Source of the DNA: Solirubrobacteraceae bacterium
GTDB lineage: Bacteria; Actinomycetota; Thermoleophilia; Solirubrobacterales; Solirubrobacteraceae
NCBI GenBank assembly: GCA_017744415.1
Contig: JAGIBJ010000045.1
Span: 1 to 64,000 of the forward strand
Length of the DNA: 64,000 nucleotides
Direction: 5' to 3'
In this document: positions 23,175-32,035 of the stretch, piece after piece
Layout: every line of letters starts with the position of its first letter
How positions within the stretch are numbered: position 1 is the first letter of the stretch
Translations under genes and position numbers: made by a program
Notes under the pieces: model-generated
The model's database searches: none
What the model was told of the DNA's origin: nothing
What the model saw: only the letters and a program-made list of their open reading frames with translations

Positions 23175-24208
23175 TGCCCCACCCGTTCCGTGCGCTCGCA
23201 CTCACCGGCGCCGCGCTGGCCGCCACGCTCACGCTCGCCGCCTGCGGCAGCGACGACAAGGCCGCCTCCGCTTCGAGCGACAGCAGTAGCGCCTCCGAGG
23301 TGAGCGGCCTGCCGGTCACGCTCACCCACAAGTACGGCTCGACGACGATCGAGTCCGAGCCCAAGCGCGTTGTCGCGCTCGGCTACACCGATCAGGATCC
23401 GGTGCTGCAGACTGGCGTGGTGCCCCTCGGGGTCGGCGACTTCCTCGGCGGATTCGACTGGCGCAAGCGTGCGTGGGCGCAGGACCTCCTCAACGGCGCG
23501 GAGCCGAAGGTGGTCTCGGGCCAGCAGATCAACTTCGAGGCGGTGGCCGCGCAGCGCCCGGACGTGATCTTCGCCCTCACCGCCGGCCTCAAGAAGGCCG
23601 ACTACGACAAGCTCTCCAAGATCGCGCCGACGGTCGCGCAGGATGGCGACTACGTGGACTTCGGCATGCCGTGGGACGAGACGCAGGAGATCGTCGGCAA
23701 GGCGCTCGGCCGCAAGGCCGCCGCCGACGAGGCGATCGCCGCACTGAAGGCGAAGTTCGCCGAGGTGAAGCAGGCCCACCCGGAGTTCGAGGGCAAGACG
23801 GCGATCATGGCCTACGGCGGCCCGGACGGCTACGGCGCCTACTCGTCGCAGGACACGCGCAGCCGCTTCCTGGGCGATCTCGGCTTCAAGGTTCCGGCGG
23901 AGATCGACAAGCTCGCGAAGGGCTCGTTCTTCACTTCGTTCAGCGAGGAGCAGTTCCGCCTGCTCGACCAGGACGTCGTGTTCATGTACGGCGATGAGAA
24001 GGACATCGCGAAGAACAAGATCGTGAGCCGTCTCGACGCCGTGAAGGAGGGCCGAGTGATCTACATCCCGATCCCGAGCGAGTTTGCCGGCGCCCTCGGC
24101 TTCTCGAGCACGCTCAGCGAGACCTTCCTGCTCGACAACTACGTCGACACCATCGCGGCCGCCGTCGACGGCGATCCGGCGACGAAGGTCGAGCAGCCGG
24201 CCGTCTAA
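23174..24208 (+). CDS. iron-siderophore substrate-binding lipoprotein
   Basis: A 344-residue class III solute-binding protein. A lipoprotein signal peptide ends in LTLAAC (lipidated Cys24), followed by a Ser/Asp-rich tether (residues about 25-45). The binding fold begins with VTLTHKYGSTTIESEPKRVV and has the long connecting helix at about residues 185-215. It delivers ferric siderophore to the permeases encoded just upstream. A strong AGGAG precedes the ATG. It ends the operon; the AAA+ gene follows after 98 bp and looks unrelated in base composition. Confidence 0.92.
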   Translation: MPHPFRALALTGAALAATLTLAACGSDDKAASASSDSSSASEVSGLPVTLTHKYGSTTIESEPKRVVALGYTDQDPVLQTGVVPLGVGDFLGGFDWRKRAWAQDLLNGAEPKVVSGQQINFEAVAAQRPDVIFALTAGLKKADYDKLSKIAPTVAQDGDYVDFGMPWDETQEIVGKALGRKAAADEAIAALKAKFAEVKQAHPEFEGKTAIMAYGGPDGYGAYSSQDTRSRFLGDLGFKVPAEIDKLAKGSFFTSFSEEQFRLLDQDVVFMYGDEKDIAKNKIVSRLDAVKEGRVIYIPIPSEFAGALGFSSTLSETFLLDNYVDTIAAAVDGDPATKVEQPAV

Positions 24209-24306
24209 GCCGGCTGCGGGCGCACAGAGTTCCGGGAAACACGCCCACCGACGATTAGGTACGCACCGAATCGGACCCGCGAGACTCAGGCGATATCTTC
24301 ACCTCG

Positions 24307-25509
24307 ATGGAACTCGAGCCACCCGGTGAAATCGCTCGAGTTTCGTGGGTCGCTGATGATGGTCTTACATTCGGCCTGGAGTACAAGGCAAGTCGACAAG
24401 CTGCGACCGGCTCCGCCAGGACGCCGGTGGATTTCGCCGTCGGCGATGTCGTCTTGGTCGATCTAGATTCGAGTGCCGCAGTCCGGAAAGTTTCCAATCG
24501 CTTCTGGCCTGACTCCACAATGGTTGGAGTCGTCCGCGCGGTGCTTGATGATCGCTTGATAGTTGATCTCCGGGGCGATTGGCGGCTCCTCACCAAGCCA
24601 CCGTTCACGTGCGTGAAGGGAAACACGGTCGAGGTCGCCGCATCCGGGCACGTTGTTCGCGTGCTGACGGACGGGCCGCTCCGACTCGCCGATGATCTAG
24701 ACGGTCCGGAGGACCTCGGCCGGTTCCGAGTCGCCCCTGACGCAACCCTCGATTTCAACTCGTTCTTCGGATACGAACAAGTCGTGGAGTCGAGTCGTGA
24801 ATTGGTCGCGTTGTCGTTGAACCGCGCCGACGAGCTCCGAGCGATCGGGACGCGCCCGATCAAGGGTGTGTTGTTCACGGGCCCCCCGGGCACCGGCAAG
24901 ACCTGGCTCGCACAGATCCTGGCGGCGAAGGCCGCAGCTACCTTCTACGTGATTCGCGGTCCTGAGATTGTCTCGAAGTACGTCGGGGACAGCGAAGGAT
25001 TGCTCCGGCGGATCTTCGAAGACGCGGCGAAACAGGCACGCGCGCTCATCTTCTTCGACGAGATCGACAGTGTCGCCGCGCGACGCGGCCAAGGCAACCA
25101 CGATGCATCTGAGCGGCTGGTCGCGCAGTTCCTGACCCTTATGGACGGCGTTGATTCATCGCAGAACGTTCTGGTCGTCGCAGCAACCAATCGGCCACAG
25201 GACATCGATCAAGCGCTCCGCCGTCCAGGGCGCTTCGACTGGGAGATCGCGTTCCCCCTCCCGGACGAGAACGATCGGCTAGCCATCCTCGAGGGCAGCG
25301 CAGGGCCCATGCAGGCGGAAACGCTCCCGCACGCCGCTGTGGCCACGAGGACCGTCGGCTGGACGGGGGCTGAGTTGGTAGCGGTACTGCAGGAGGCAGC
25401 CCTCGTGACAGTGAAGGACGGCCGGTCGATGATCTCGGTCGCGGACTATCTGATCGGCTTCGAGCGCCAACAGCGGCGACGGTCGGGCAAGGAGCGAGCA
25501 GATGCGTAG
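24307..25509 (+). CDS. Cdc48/ARC-like AAA+ ATPase, first gene of an accessory pair
   Basis: A 400-residue single-ring AAA+ ATPase. A beta-rich N-domain (about residues 1-145, OB-fold-like: VDFAVGDVVLVDLD; VVEVRAVLDD-like strands) precedes the AAA module, with Walker A GPPGTGKT (192-199), pore loop SKYVGDSEG (223-231), Walker B LIFFDEID (247-254), sensor 1 AATNRP (292-297) and paired arginine fingers RRPGRFD (305-311). These are classical-clade features, so it should be a hexameric threading or remodelling machine; no protease domain and no proteasome-docking HbYX tail are present. A TATCTT hexamer seven bases before the ATG suggests a leaderless message. Codons are richer in A/T than in neighbours. 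It overlaps the next gene by eight bases and presumably acts with it. Confidence 0.88.
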   Translation: MELEPPGEIARVSWVADDGLTFGLEYKASRQAATGSARTPVDFAVGDVVLVDLDSSAAVRKVSNRFWPDSTMVGVVRAVLDDRLIVDLRGDWRLLTKPPFTCVKGNTVEVAASGHVVRVLTDGPLRLADDLDGPEDLGRFRVAPDATLDFNSFFGYEQVVESSRELVALSLNRADELRAIGTRPIKGVLFTGPPGTGKTWLAQILAAKAAATFYVIRGPEIVSKYVGDSEGLLRRIFEDAAKQARALIFFDEIDSVAARRGQGNHDASERLVAQFLTLMDGVDSSQNVLVVAATNRPQDIDQALRRPGRFDWEIAFPLPDENDRLAILEGSAGPMQAETLPHAAVATRTVGWTGAELVAVLQEAALVTVKDGRSMISVADYLIGFERQQRRRSGKERADA

Positions 25510-26842
25510 ATGGGCCCGCGCCCGAACGCGCGCGTGTCGGCGTCGTTGGTCGCGCTGGCGGCGGCGACACAAGTCAGAACTGCGTGAGTTCATCTACCTC
25601 GATGAGGTAAGTGTCTACAGCTTGCTTGCGTCGAGACTGGGAGCTATCGCACGAGAGTTCACGAGCACAGAGTCACGAAGCCTGGACGCTGAGACCGGAA
25701 GTAGCACCGGCATCACCGTTGGCCCGGTGAAGGTGGGCACTACGAGTCGAGCCAAGGCGAACGAAACCCGCACGAATCAAGTCGTACGCAAGAGCATCGT
25801 GCAATCTAGCTTCCGCGAGCTTCTCGACTACGAGAAGAACGATGTTCTATTCCGAGGGCGCAAGAAGGGCCGACCACCGACATTCGGTTCCGTGGCGGAG
25901 ATCGCGCGCGCGGCCGAATCGGGCAAGCACCCCAGTTGGGTGGTGCCAGCGGACGAACTTGAACGTGGACGTCTTCTTGAGGTCGACGTGCTGCTGGGCG
26001 CTGAGCCAACCTTCCAGATCTCGACGGTCGCCACTGCGCTCGTCGACATCATGGCGGGCAACCAGGAGCTGTTCGGGATTGACAGCTCGGAGGCCCTCGA
26101 CAAGGGCCAGGCTATCGCCGGAGTTTTGAACGGACTAATGGGCGGGCTAGTCCCCATCGTGGGACGCGTCGTTGACTACCGTCGTGTCCGCGCGGAGGGG
26201 TCGGAGTGGCTGGTGCACGCGTCGGCCATCGGTCATGAGATCGAGAGCGAACACGTGGTCTTGGTTGGGCTCTGCGAGACCGGGTCATTCTGGCGCGACA
26301 TCAGACGAGTGCTCTTCTCGGATGACCAATACCGGACGCTGTGTCGTGTGGGGCGCCCTGGTCTGAGGCGAGATTGGAATCCAGTGAAGTTGTTGGATGT
26401 CCTCGGAACGGTCGCTCCTGAGATCGCGGAGGATTTCCAAGCAACGGCGGCCGCTATGGCTAACGCTCGCACAACGCCGGCATCGGCCGCTATCGAGGGC
26501 ATGGAGGCGGCCCTCGTGCTCTTTGCCGCGGCGTACGCGCAGGAGCTTGCGTTGGACAGTTCGGAAGACATCAGCCGAGCAGGGCAAATCGAGGTGGTCT
26601 TGCAAACGGGGGGTGATTTTGGTCTCGCCGAGAACCAGCGTCGCGCTTTCGACGCAATCGCCGCAACGTTCGAGGCCGAATCAACCGTGACGAGCGAACG
26701 TGCCGAGGCGCTGCGAGCGAGCGCGCTCGACCAAAGTGGCTGGTCCCCCGAGGGTTGGGCGGCTGACAGCAGACCGCGCACGGAACCTAGCTCCGCCGAG
26801 CCAGTGCAAATCGACGTCGAAATCGTGGCCATCTACTGGTGA
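25502..26842 (+). CDS. DUF6414-like protein coupled to the AAA+ ATPase, unknown function
   Basis: A 446-residue protein. After a very basic N-terminus (12 Arg and 3 Trp in the first 24 residues) the conserved start of the DUF6414 family appears: REFIYLDEVSVYSLLASRLG then IAREFTSTESRSLD. A glycine-containing linker (about residues 60-90), a helical middle part and an acidic C-terminus follow (total ends VQIDVEIVAIYW). The first ATG is well supported by AAGGAG at the right distance, even though it makes the odd basic leader. It overlaps the AAA+ gene by eight bases, so the products are likely made together, as enzyme plus adaptor or substrate. It converges on recX with a 10-bp overlap. The family name is from memory of its N-terminal pattern; function is not known. 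Confidence 0.65.
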   Translation: MRRWARARTRACRRRWSRWRRRHKSELREFIYLDEVSVYSLLASRLGAIAREFTSTESRSLDAETGSSTGITVGPVKVGTTSRAKANETRTNQVVRKSIVQSSFRELLDYEKNDVLFRGRKKGRPPTFGSVAEIARAAESGKHPSWVVPADELERGRLLEVDVLLGAEPTFQISTVATALVDIMAGNQELFGIDSSEALDKGQAIAGVLNGLMGGLVPIVGRVVDYRRVRAEGSEWLVHASAIGHEIESEHVVLVGLCETGSFWRDIRRVLFSDDQYRTLCRVGRPGLRRDWNPVKLLDVLGTVAPEIAEDFQATAAAMANARTTPASAAIEGMEAALVLFAAAYAQELALDSSEDISRAGQIEVVLQTGGDFGLAENQRRAFDAIAATFEAESTVTSERAEALRASALDQSGWSPEGWAADSRPRTEPSSAEPVQIDVEIVAIYW

Positions 26843-27747
26843 CGCAGGCGCGCGTGCTCACGCAGCGCTGCGAACACCGTGCTGCTCGCGATCCCGCGGC
26901 GGGCGAGCATCGCGGCCGTGCGCTGCTTCACCTTCGGGTCGCCCAGGTCGGGCTGCTTGCGGGCGAGTACTGCGAGGGCGACGTCGAGCTCGCTCGGGGC
27001 GTCGAGTTCGGCTTCGTCGTCGGCGAACAGGTCGTCGATGACCCCTCGCGCCACGCCGGCCCGGCCGAGTTCGAGGCGGATCCGCCGTGCGCCCCATCCC
27101 TGCAGCCGGCGCTTGTCTTCGGCGAACAGCTTCGCGAAACGGCGATCGTCGAGGAATCCCTGCCGCTCGAGCTCCGCGATCGCACCGCGGATCTCCGCCG
27201 GCTCGCAGTCCTTGGCGGCGAGCTTCTCGCGCACCTGCTTCGCGGTGCGCTCGCGCTGACTCACGAGCTTGAGGGCCAGCTCGATCGCGCGCTGGTACGG
27301 TTCCACCTCGCTGAACGCCAGCTGCGCGGGCTTCGCCTTCTTGCGGCGCCCACGCGACTCGGCGTCTTCGGCCGGATCAAGCGGCCGACCGTCCGGCGCG
27401 ACACCGAGCGCCTCATCGTGCGCGACCTGCCCGCTCAGGTCGGTGAGCGACGCCCCGCGCACCTCGTCGACATCACGTGAGGGCAGTGAGGCGTCGATGC
27501 GAGGATCGGGGTCGATGCCGGACGGCGCAACGCCATCCGCGACGACGGCGCGTTCGCCGTCCAGCTGAGTCTGAGACGACGCCACAGCGTCCTCGACGCG
27601 GGAACGAGGCCGCCGGCTCCTCCCAGTGCCGACGGCCTCGATCTCCGCGATCTTGGCTGCGAGTGACTCGACCGTGTGGTCGTTCATGACCAGTGCGAGG
27701 CGCCCGTTGTCCTCCGACTCCACGCGGAGGGCAACGAGCCAGCCCAA
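26833..27747 (-). CDS. recX: regulatory protein RecX with long N-terminal extension
   Basis: A 304-residue RecX, which binds RecA filaments and modulates recombination. The three-helix repeat core is in the C-terminal half: YQRAIELALKLVSQRERTAK, ELERQGFLDDRRFAKLFAED, KRRLQGWGARRIRLELGRAG and a final AAMLARRGIASSTVFAAL. The first 145 or so residues are an acidic, low-complexity extension not found in typical RecX proteins of about 150-200 residues. The TTG at 27747 gives the longest frame six bases from the recA stop; ATG 27687 is an alternative. It follows recA and is surely cotranscribed. Its 3' end overlaps the end of the convergent accessory gene by 10 bp. Confidence 0.88.
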   Translation of the reverse strand: MGWLVALRVESEDNGRLALVMNDHTVESLAAKIAEIEAVGTGRSRRPRSRVEDAVASSQTQLDGERAVVADGVAPSGIDPDPRIDASLPSRDVDEVRGASLTDLSGQVAHDEALGVAPDGRPLDPAEDAESRGRRKKAKPAQLAFSEVEPYQRAIELALKLVSQRERTAKQVREKLAAKDCEPAEIRGAIAELERQGFLDDRRFAKLFAEDKRRLQGWGARRIRLELGRAGVARGVIDDLFADDEAELDAPSELDVALAVLARKQPDLGDPKVKQRTAAMLARRGIASSTVFAALREHARLRHQ

Positions 27748-27752
27748 GGGCG

Positions 27753-28865
27753 CTAGGCCAGCAGACCGTCGCCCGGGCCATCCGGATCGAGCGCCGAGAT
27801 GTCGTCGTCGAGTTCGACCACGCTCTCGCCGTTCGGATCGATGCCCACCGCGCGGTAGATCTCGTCCTGGATCGACTGGGCGATGTCGGGGTTATCGTCG
27901 AGGAACGCCTTCGCGTTGTTGCGGCCCTGGCCGAGACGCGTCTCACCATACGAGAAGAACGAACCCGACTTGCCGACCACGTTGTGGTCGATGCCGAGGT
28001 CGATCAGCGACCCGGCCTTCGAGACGCCCTTGCCGAACTCGATGTCGAACTCGGCCTGGCGGAACGGCGGCGCGACCTTGTTCTTGACGACCTTCACGCG
28101 CACGCGGTTGCCGATGGCCTCCTGGCCATCCTTCAGCGTCTCGATGCGGCGGATGTCGAGCCGCTGCGAGGCGAAGAACTTCAGCGCGCGGCCGCCCGGC
28201 TGCGTCTCCGGGGAACCGAACATCACGCCGACCTTCTCGCGGATCTGGTTCGTGAACAGGCACAGCGTGTTGGTGCGGTTCAAGTTGCCGGCGAGCTTGC
28301 GCATCGCCTGGCTCATCATGCGGGCCTGCAGGCCGACGGTGGTGTCGCCCATCTGGCCCTCGAGCTCGGCGCGCGGCGTGAGCGCAGCGACCGAGTCGAC
28401 CGCGATCACGTCGACCGCGCCGGAGCGCACGAGCATGTCGGCGATCTCCAGCGCCTGCTCGCCGTAGTCCGGCTGGGAGACGAGGAGGTTGTCGATGTCG
28501 ACGCCGATGTTCTTCGCGTAAACGGGATCCATCGCGTGCTCGGCGTCGATGAAGGCGACGGTGCCGCCCAGGCGCTGCGCCTCGGCGAGCACGTGGTAGA
28601 CCATCGTCGTCTTACCGGAGGACTCCGGGCCGTAGATCTCCACGATGCGGCCGCGCGGCATGCCGCCGATGCCGAGGGCGAGATCGAGTGCGAGCGAGCC
28701 CGACGGGATCGCGGACACCTTCATCACGGCGTCCTCGTCGCCCATCCGCATGATGGAACCCTTGCCGAACTGCTTGTCGATCTGGCCGAGCGCGCCGGTG
28801 AGCGCTTCGAGCTTCGCCTTCGCCGCCTTTTCGGCGGCCTTGTCGGTGGTGTCGGTGGTGGCCAT
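27753..28865 (-). CDS. recA: RecA recombinase
   Basis: A 370-residue RecA. Walker [10 protein letters not shown] (about residues 79-87), the [11 protein letters not shown] segment, Walker B-like [20 protein letters not shown], loop L1/L2 segments ([40 protein letters not shown]) and [17 protein letters not shown]. It has the usual acidic C-terminal tail ([12 protein letters not shown]). RecA pairs DNA strands and triggers LexA self-cleavage. GAGGAC lies just before the ATG. Two LexA-type boxes lie upstream (28930 and 28984), and the 204-bp gap to the TrlF-like gene shows that recA has its own promoter. Confidence 0.98.
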   Translation of the reverse strand: MATTDTTDKAAEKAAKAKLEALTGALGQIDKQFGKGSIMRMGDEDAVMKVSAIPSGSLALDLALGIGGMPRGRIVEIYGPESSGKTTMVYHVLAEAQRLGGTVAFIDAEHAMDPVYAKNIGVDIDNLLVSQPDYGEQALEIADMLVRSGAVDVIAVDSVAALTPRAELEGQMGDTTVGLQARMMSQAMRKLAGNLNRTNTLCLFTNQIREKVGVMFGSPETQPGGRALKFFASQRLDIRRIETLKDGQEAIGNRVRVKVVKNKVAPPFRQAEFDIEFGKGVSKAGSLIDLGIDHNVVGKSGSFFSYGETRLGQGRNNAKAFLDDNPDIAQSIQDEIYRAVGIDPNGESVVELDDDISALDPDGPGDGLLA

Positions 28866-28929
28866 GGGTCCTCGCTAAGGAGACAGGAAGAGTCGCGGAC
28901 GGCGGACCAGATGGCCTCCGACCTGATGC

Positions 28930-28941
28930 GAACAAATGTAC
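28930..28941. promoter_or_regulatory. LexA-type SOS box 1 upstream of recA
   Basis: GAACAAATGTAC matches the actinobacterial and Gram-positive SOS consensus GAAC-N4-GTTC at seven of eight fixed positions. It is 65 bp upstream of the recA start, a usual location for LexA control. Confidence 0.6.
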
Positions 28942-28983
28942 GGTCTAGGTCGGACGGACCCTACGCCGAAACGTGTTCCGGGC

Positions 28984-28995
28984 GTACACACGTTC
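28984..28995. promoter_or_regulatory. LexA-type SOS box 2 upstream of recA
   Basis: On the minus strand this reads GAACGTGTGTAC, the same GAAC-N4-GTAC variant as box 1 but in the opposite orientation, 54 bp farther upstream. Two boxes carrying the same single deviation suggest the local LexA accepts GTAC in one half-site. Confidence 0.5.
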
Positions 28996-29069
28996 GTGTC
29001 GAAACTGCGCAGAAACCTCGGAGATTCGGCGCATCAGCCAACTGATCCGCGCCGACCGCAAGCCTTCGT

Positions 29070-31979
29070 TCACGCTGCGGCGGCATAGCGACGATTGCGC
29101 TCATCGAACGCCTCCTTGCCGCCTTCCATGATTCCGACGACCTGTTCGATGATGTCGGTGTCGTCGATGCAAGCCGCGCGCACGAGATGGGCATCTCGAA
29201 CGGACAAGGCCTCAAGGACCACCACCTGCTCGGCGTCGCCCCCGACCACTATGTTCGGGTTGTGGGTAGCTACGACGATCTGGCGACGCTCTTTCAACTC
29301 ACTGAGCACGCGCGTGAGAGTGACCCCCACCATCCGGTTGTCGAGGTTGTCCTCGGGCTGGTCAATGACAAGGGGGCTGTCTTCCGAGAGCGCGACAAGG
29401 GGCACCATCGCTCCGGCCCGCTGACCGGGAGAAAGTTCGTCGACTGGGCGGTTGTCGAGCTTGATTCGGACGGCGTCATCGACGCTCACCTCTTCGACAG
29501 CGAGCACCTTCGCAAGCAGGTCGGGGTCCACGGCACGGACATCGGCACCGGCGTGATGGGTCCAAACGTCGAGTCCAGCAAGAATTCGGGTGTAATCCTC
29601 AACAGCCAAGGCATCGTCCAGAGACTCGGGCACCGCCTGATCGAGCACCGATCGAACGAACTCGCCCGGTAGCGGTCCCGAGCACAGCCGCCTAGCTACT
29701 TTCTGATCGCGATAGTTCCCAGCAAACGATCGTTCAAGAAGCGCGTCCTCAATGAGTTCGGCGTATGCCGATCGGTCGTCCTGTGGCCCAACTTCGATGT
29801 CTACAGCGAGTTCCGATGCGACCGCGCCTAGACGTTCCAAGAGTTCTTCGCGCGAGTTTGCGCGGAGCATCGAGAGCTCCTCGCGAGCCGCCTGAAGATT
29901 GTCGGCGAGCTGACGCCGCTCGTCGAGGGCCTTCGTCAGTGACGCGTAGGCCTCGATGTAGAGCTTGCGCTCGCCCTCGGCAGTTTGGAAGCGCTGGCGA
30001 GCAATTTCGCGTTGTTCGCGGCGAACTACCTCCGTCGAATCCCCCTGAGTGCTGGAACGAAGTGCTTCCTCGACCGCGGACCTTTCGGCTTCGTGGACCT
30101 CGCGAGCTTCCATAAGCGTCCCCCTGCGGGTGTCAACCTCGCCTACTAGGCGCAGCGCTGCCTCTTGCACGTCGGTGCGAAGCGCGGCTATGTCGAGATC
30201 TTGCGAGAAGCTTTGGGCCCAGGCGTTGAGTTCCGCAGACTCGATAGCACTCAGAATCGTTCGTGCCCGTGCGTTGGTCGGCTCTCCGTCGAGCTTCGTG
30301 AGCAAGTCGCGAAGGTCGATGAGATCGGAATCGAGAGCATCGATGATCTCAAGCTTCTGTCTACAGAGGTCAAGATCATTGAAGAGCTGCGCCACCTCGA
30401 CTGTGTTGAGTCGCTCATAGTTCGCCCTGGCTTCAACGAATCGCGTCAACGACGCTCCCGGCTTGAGCATGCCCGACAATGTCCGCGCCTTGTCCACGAC
30501 ATCAGCACGGTTCAACTCGAGAGCGCTGACTCCCGCCAGCACCTTCTTTCGCACGCGTGGCGCGTCCTCAATCAGCCGATCGACGAGCGCTCGCTGCCGA
30601 TCAGGGCGGCGTCCAAGCGTTTCGATCTCACCCCATGAATAGATTCGAGCGGGGAACTCGTCTATCAACTGGTCGGCAGCGATGTGAAGGTCGGTCCCAT
30701 TGCGATCGAAGACGCGCGTGGTCACCCGTTCTGAATCGAAGCTCGCCTCCAGCACGCAAACACCGTGAGCTGGCGATTCGTAGACGACCTGAATCAGCGT
30801 GTCTTTGAGGTTCGCCTCCTGAGTCCCTATTGCGAGATCCGCAGCAGAAACCGCGACGCCGGCTCCGTCCGCAGCGTCGAGTTCCGAATTGTGTCCGAGG
30901 ACATAGCGCAGAGCCTCCAGCACGGTGCTCTTTCCGCTCCCCCGAGGACCAATAACGCAGTTCAAGTTCGGACTGAACGCCGCCGTCAAATCCTTGAAGA
31001 GCCCAGCTCCAGTGCTGCTCAATCGGAGGCCGAGGATGGTCGGATTTGGACTCGCTGGCAGGTCATCTGCGAAGCGCACACGGGTCGGCGCGAAATGCAG
31101 CGCGGAACGGAAGTTCTCGAAGGTGGGAGCGCTGAGCTTGACGTGGGTCGCGCGCTCCGCCCGGCTGAACTCCTCGACCGCGTGGTGGTCGGCTCGCATA
31201 ACGCAGGGCATTGCTGGGATGTCTGAATCTCCCGTCACGCGGGCGTAGAACCCTTGATCGCCTACTCTCTGCAATTCGATCGCATCCGCATCGAGCGCGG
31301 CTAGATAGCGACGCCACTCGCCAACGATTTCGCCGCTCAACCCGTCGGCCGCACCTGCAGCTTCGGCGAAGAACTCGAGCGACTTTCCGCGCTCGTGCCT
31401 GAACATGGACCGGATGCCACGCTCTTGGTCGTCAACGTGCGCGGGGATCACGATGCCGCCGCACTGACGAACCTCCCTTGCCCACGCGGCGAAGTCCGTA
31501 ATGCGCGCTTCGATTGCTTTTCCATCTCGGCCCCGCTCGGACGGGAAGTCCTCCTGACTCGCGAAGATGCGCTCGATCTGATCCGGCTGCGTACCTGGCG
31601 CAAACAGGACCAAAATGTGTATCCGGTGTGTGCCATGAGGCTCTACGAGGCAGTTCACCTCCATGCCAGGGAAGACCGTGATGTCCCCGCGTTCATTCGC
31701 GCGCTCGGCGAGCCTGCACGCATACGACGAACGCATGTGGTCCGTCACCCCGACGATCTCTAGACCGGCGCCAACCAGCTCGTCCAGAAACTCGTCGAGT
31801 CCCGCGTCAGAGCCTGTCTCGAATCTTTCCTTCGCATTTCGCTCGGGATCGGCGCCAGGCCGCTTTGCCCAGTCGTAGCTGTCTATCGAATGGACATGAA
31901 AGGCGGCGGTACGAAAGCGCGCCGTGAGGTCACGGCCTGCTTCCAGCGCATCGATCAGTTCGTCGTAGATTCCGCTCAC
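29070..31979 (-). CDS. TrlF-family protein: PHP phosphoesterase domain fused to SMC-like ABC ATPase
   Basis: A 969-residue fusion. The N-terminal PHP domain (about residues 20-300) has metal-binding motifs FHVHS (His28, His30), GVTDHM (Asp80, His81), FPGMEVNC (Glu107), IPAHVDD (His181) and RADHHA. The C-terminal SMC/RecN-like ATPase has Walker A GPRGSGKST (344-352), a long charged coiled-coil middle (about 450-720), and LVIDQPEDNLDN Walker B/D-loop (870-881) with VVATHNPN. PHP domains are metal phosphoesterases, often nucleases. This architecture occurs in predicted defence ATPases; the biochemical role is unproven. GTG 31979 is supported by a GGGGGGA ribosome site. The gene is visibly A/T-richer than cinA and recA, between which it has been inserted. 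Confidence 0.85.
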   Translation of the reverse strand: MSGIYDELIDALEAGRDLTARFRTAAFHVHSIDSYDWAKRPGADPERNAKERFETGSDAGLDEFLDELVGAGLEIVGVTDHMRSSYACRLAERANERGDITVFPGMEVNCLVEPHGTHRIHILVLFAPGTQPDQIERIFASQEDFPSERGRDGKAIEARITDFAAWAREVRQCGGIVIPAHVDDQERGIRSMFRHERGKSLEFFAEAAGAADGLSGEIVGEWRRYLAALDADAIELQRVGDQGFYARVTGDSDIPAMPCVMRADHHAVEEFSRAERATHVKLSAPTFENFRSALHFAPTRVRFADDLPASPNPTILGLRLSSTGAGLFKDLTAAFSPNLNCVIGPRGSGKSTVLEALRYVLGHNSELDAADGAGVAVSAADLAIGTQEANLKDTLIQVVYESPAHGVCVLEASFDSERVTTRVFDRNGTDLHIAADQLIDEFPARIYSWGEIETLGRRPDRQRALVDRLIEDAPRVRKKVLAGVSALELNRADVVDKARTLSGMLKPGASLTRFVEARANYERLNTVEVAQLFNDLDLCRQKLEIIDALDSDLIDLRDLLTKLDGEPTNARARTILSAIESAELNAWAQSFSQDLDIAALRTDVQEAALRLVGEVDTRRGTLMEAREVHEAERSAVEEALRSSTQGDSTEVVRREQREIARQRFQTAEGERKLYIEAYASLTKALDERRQLADNLQAAREELSMLRANSREELLERLGAVASELAVDIEVGPQDDRSAYAELIEDALLERSFAGNYRDQKVARRLCSGPLPGEFVRSVLDQAVPESLDDALAVEDYTRILAGLDVWTHHAGADVRAVDPDLLAKVLAVEEVSVDDAVRIKLDNRPVDELSPGQRAGAMVPLVALSEDSPLVIDQPEDNLDNRMVGVTLTRVLSELKERRQIVVATHNPNIVVGGDAEQVVVLEALSVRDAHLVRAACIDDTDIIEQVVGIMEGGKEAFDERNRRYAAAA

Positions 31980-32035
31980 AGTCCCCCCTCTGTGAGCACG
32001 AACCCTAGCGGGCCCGCCCGGCGTTGACCGGGTAC

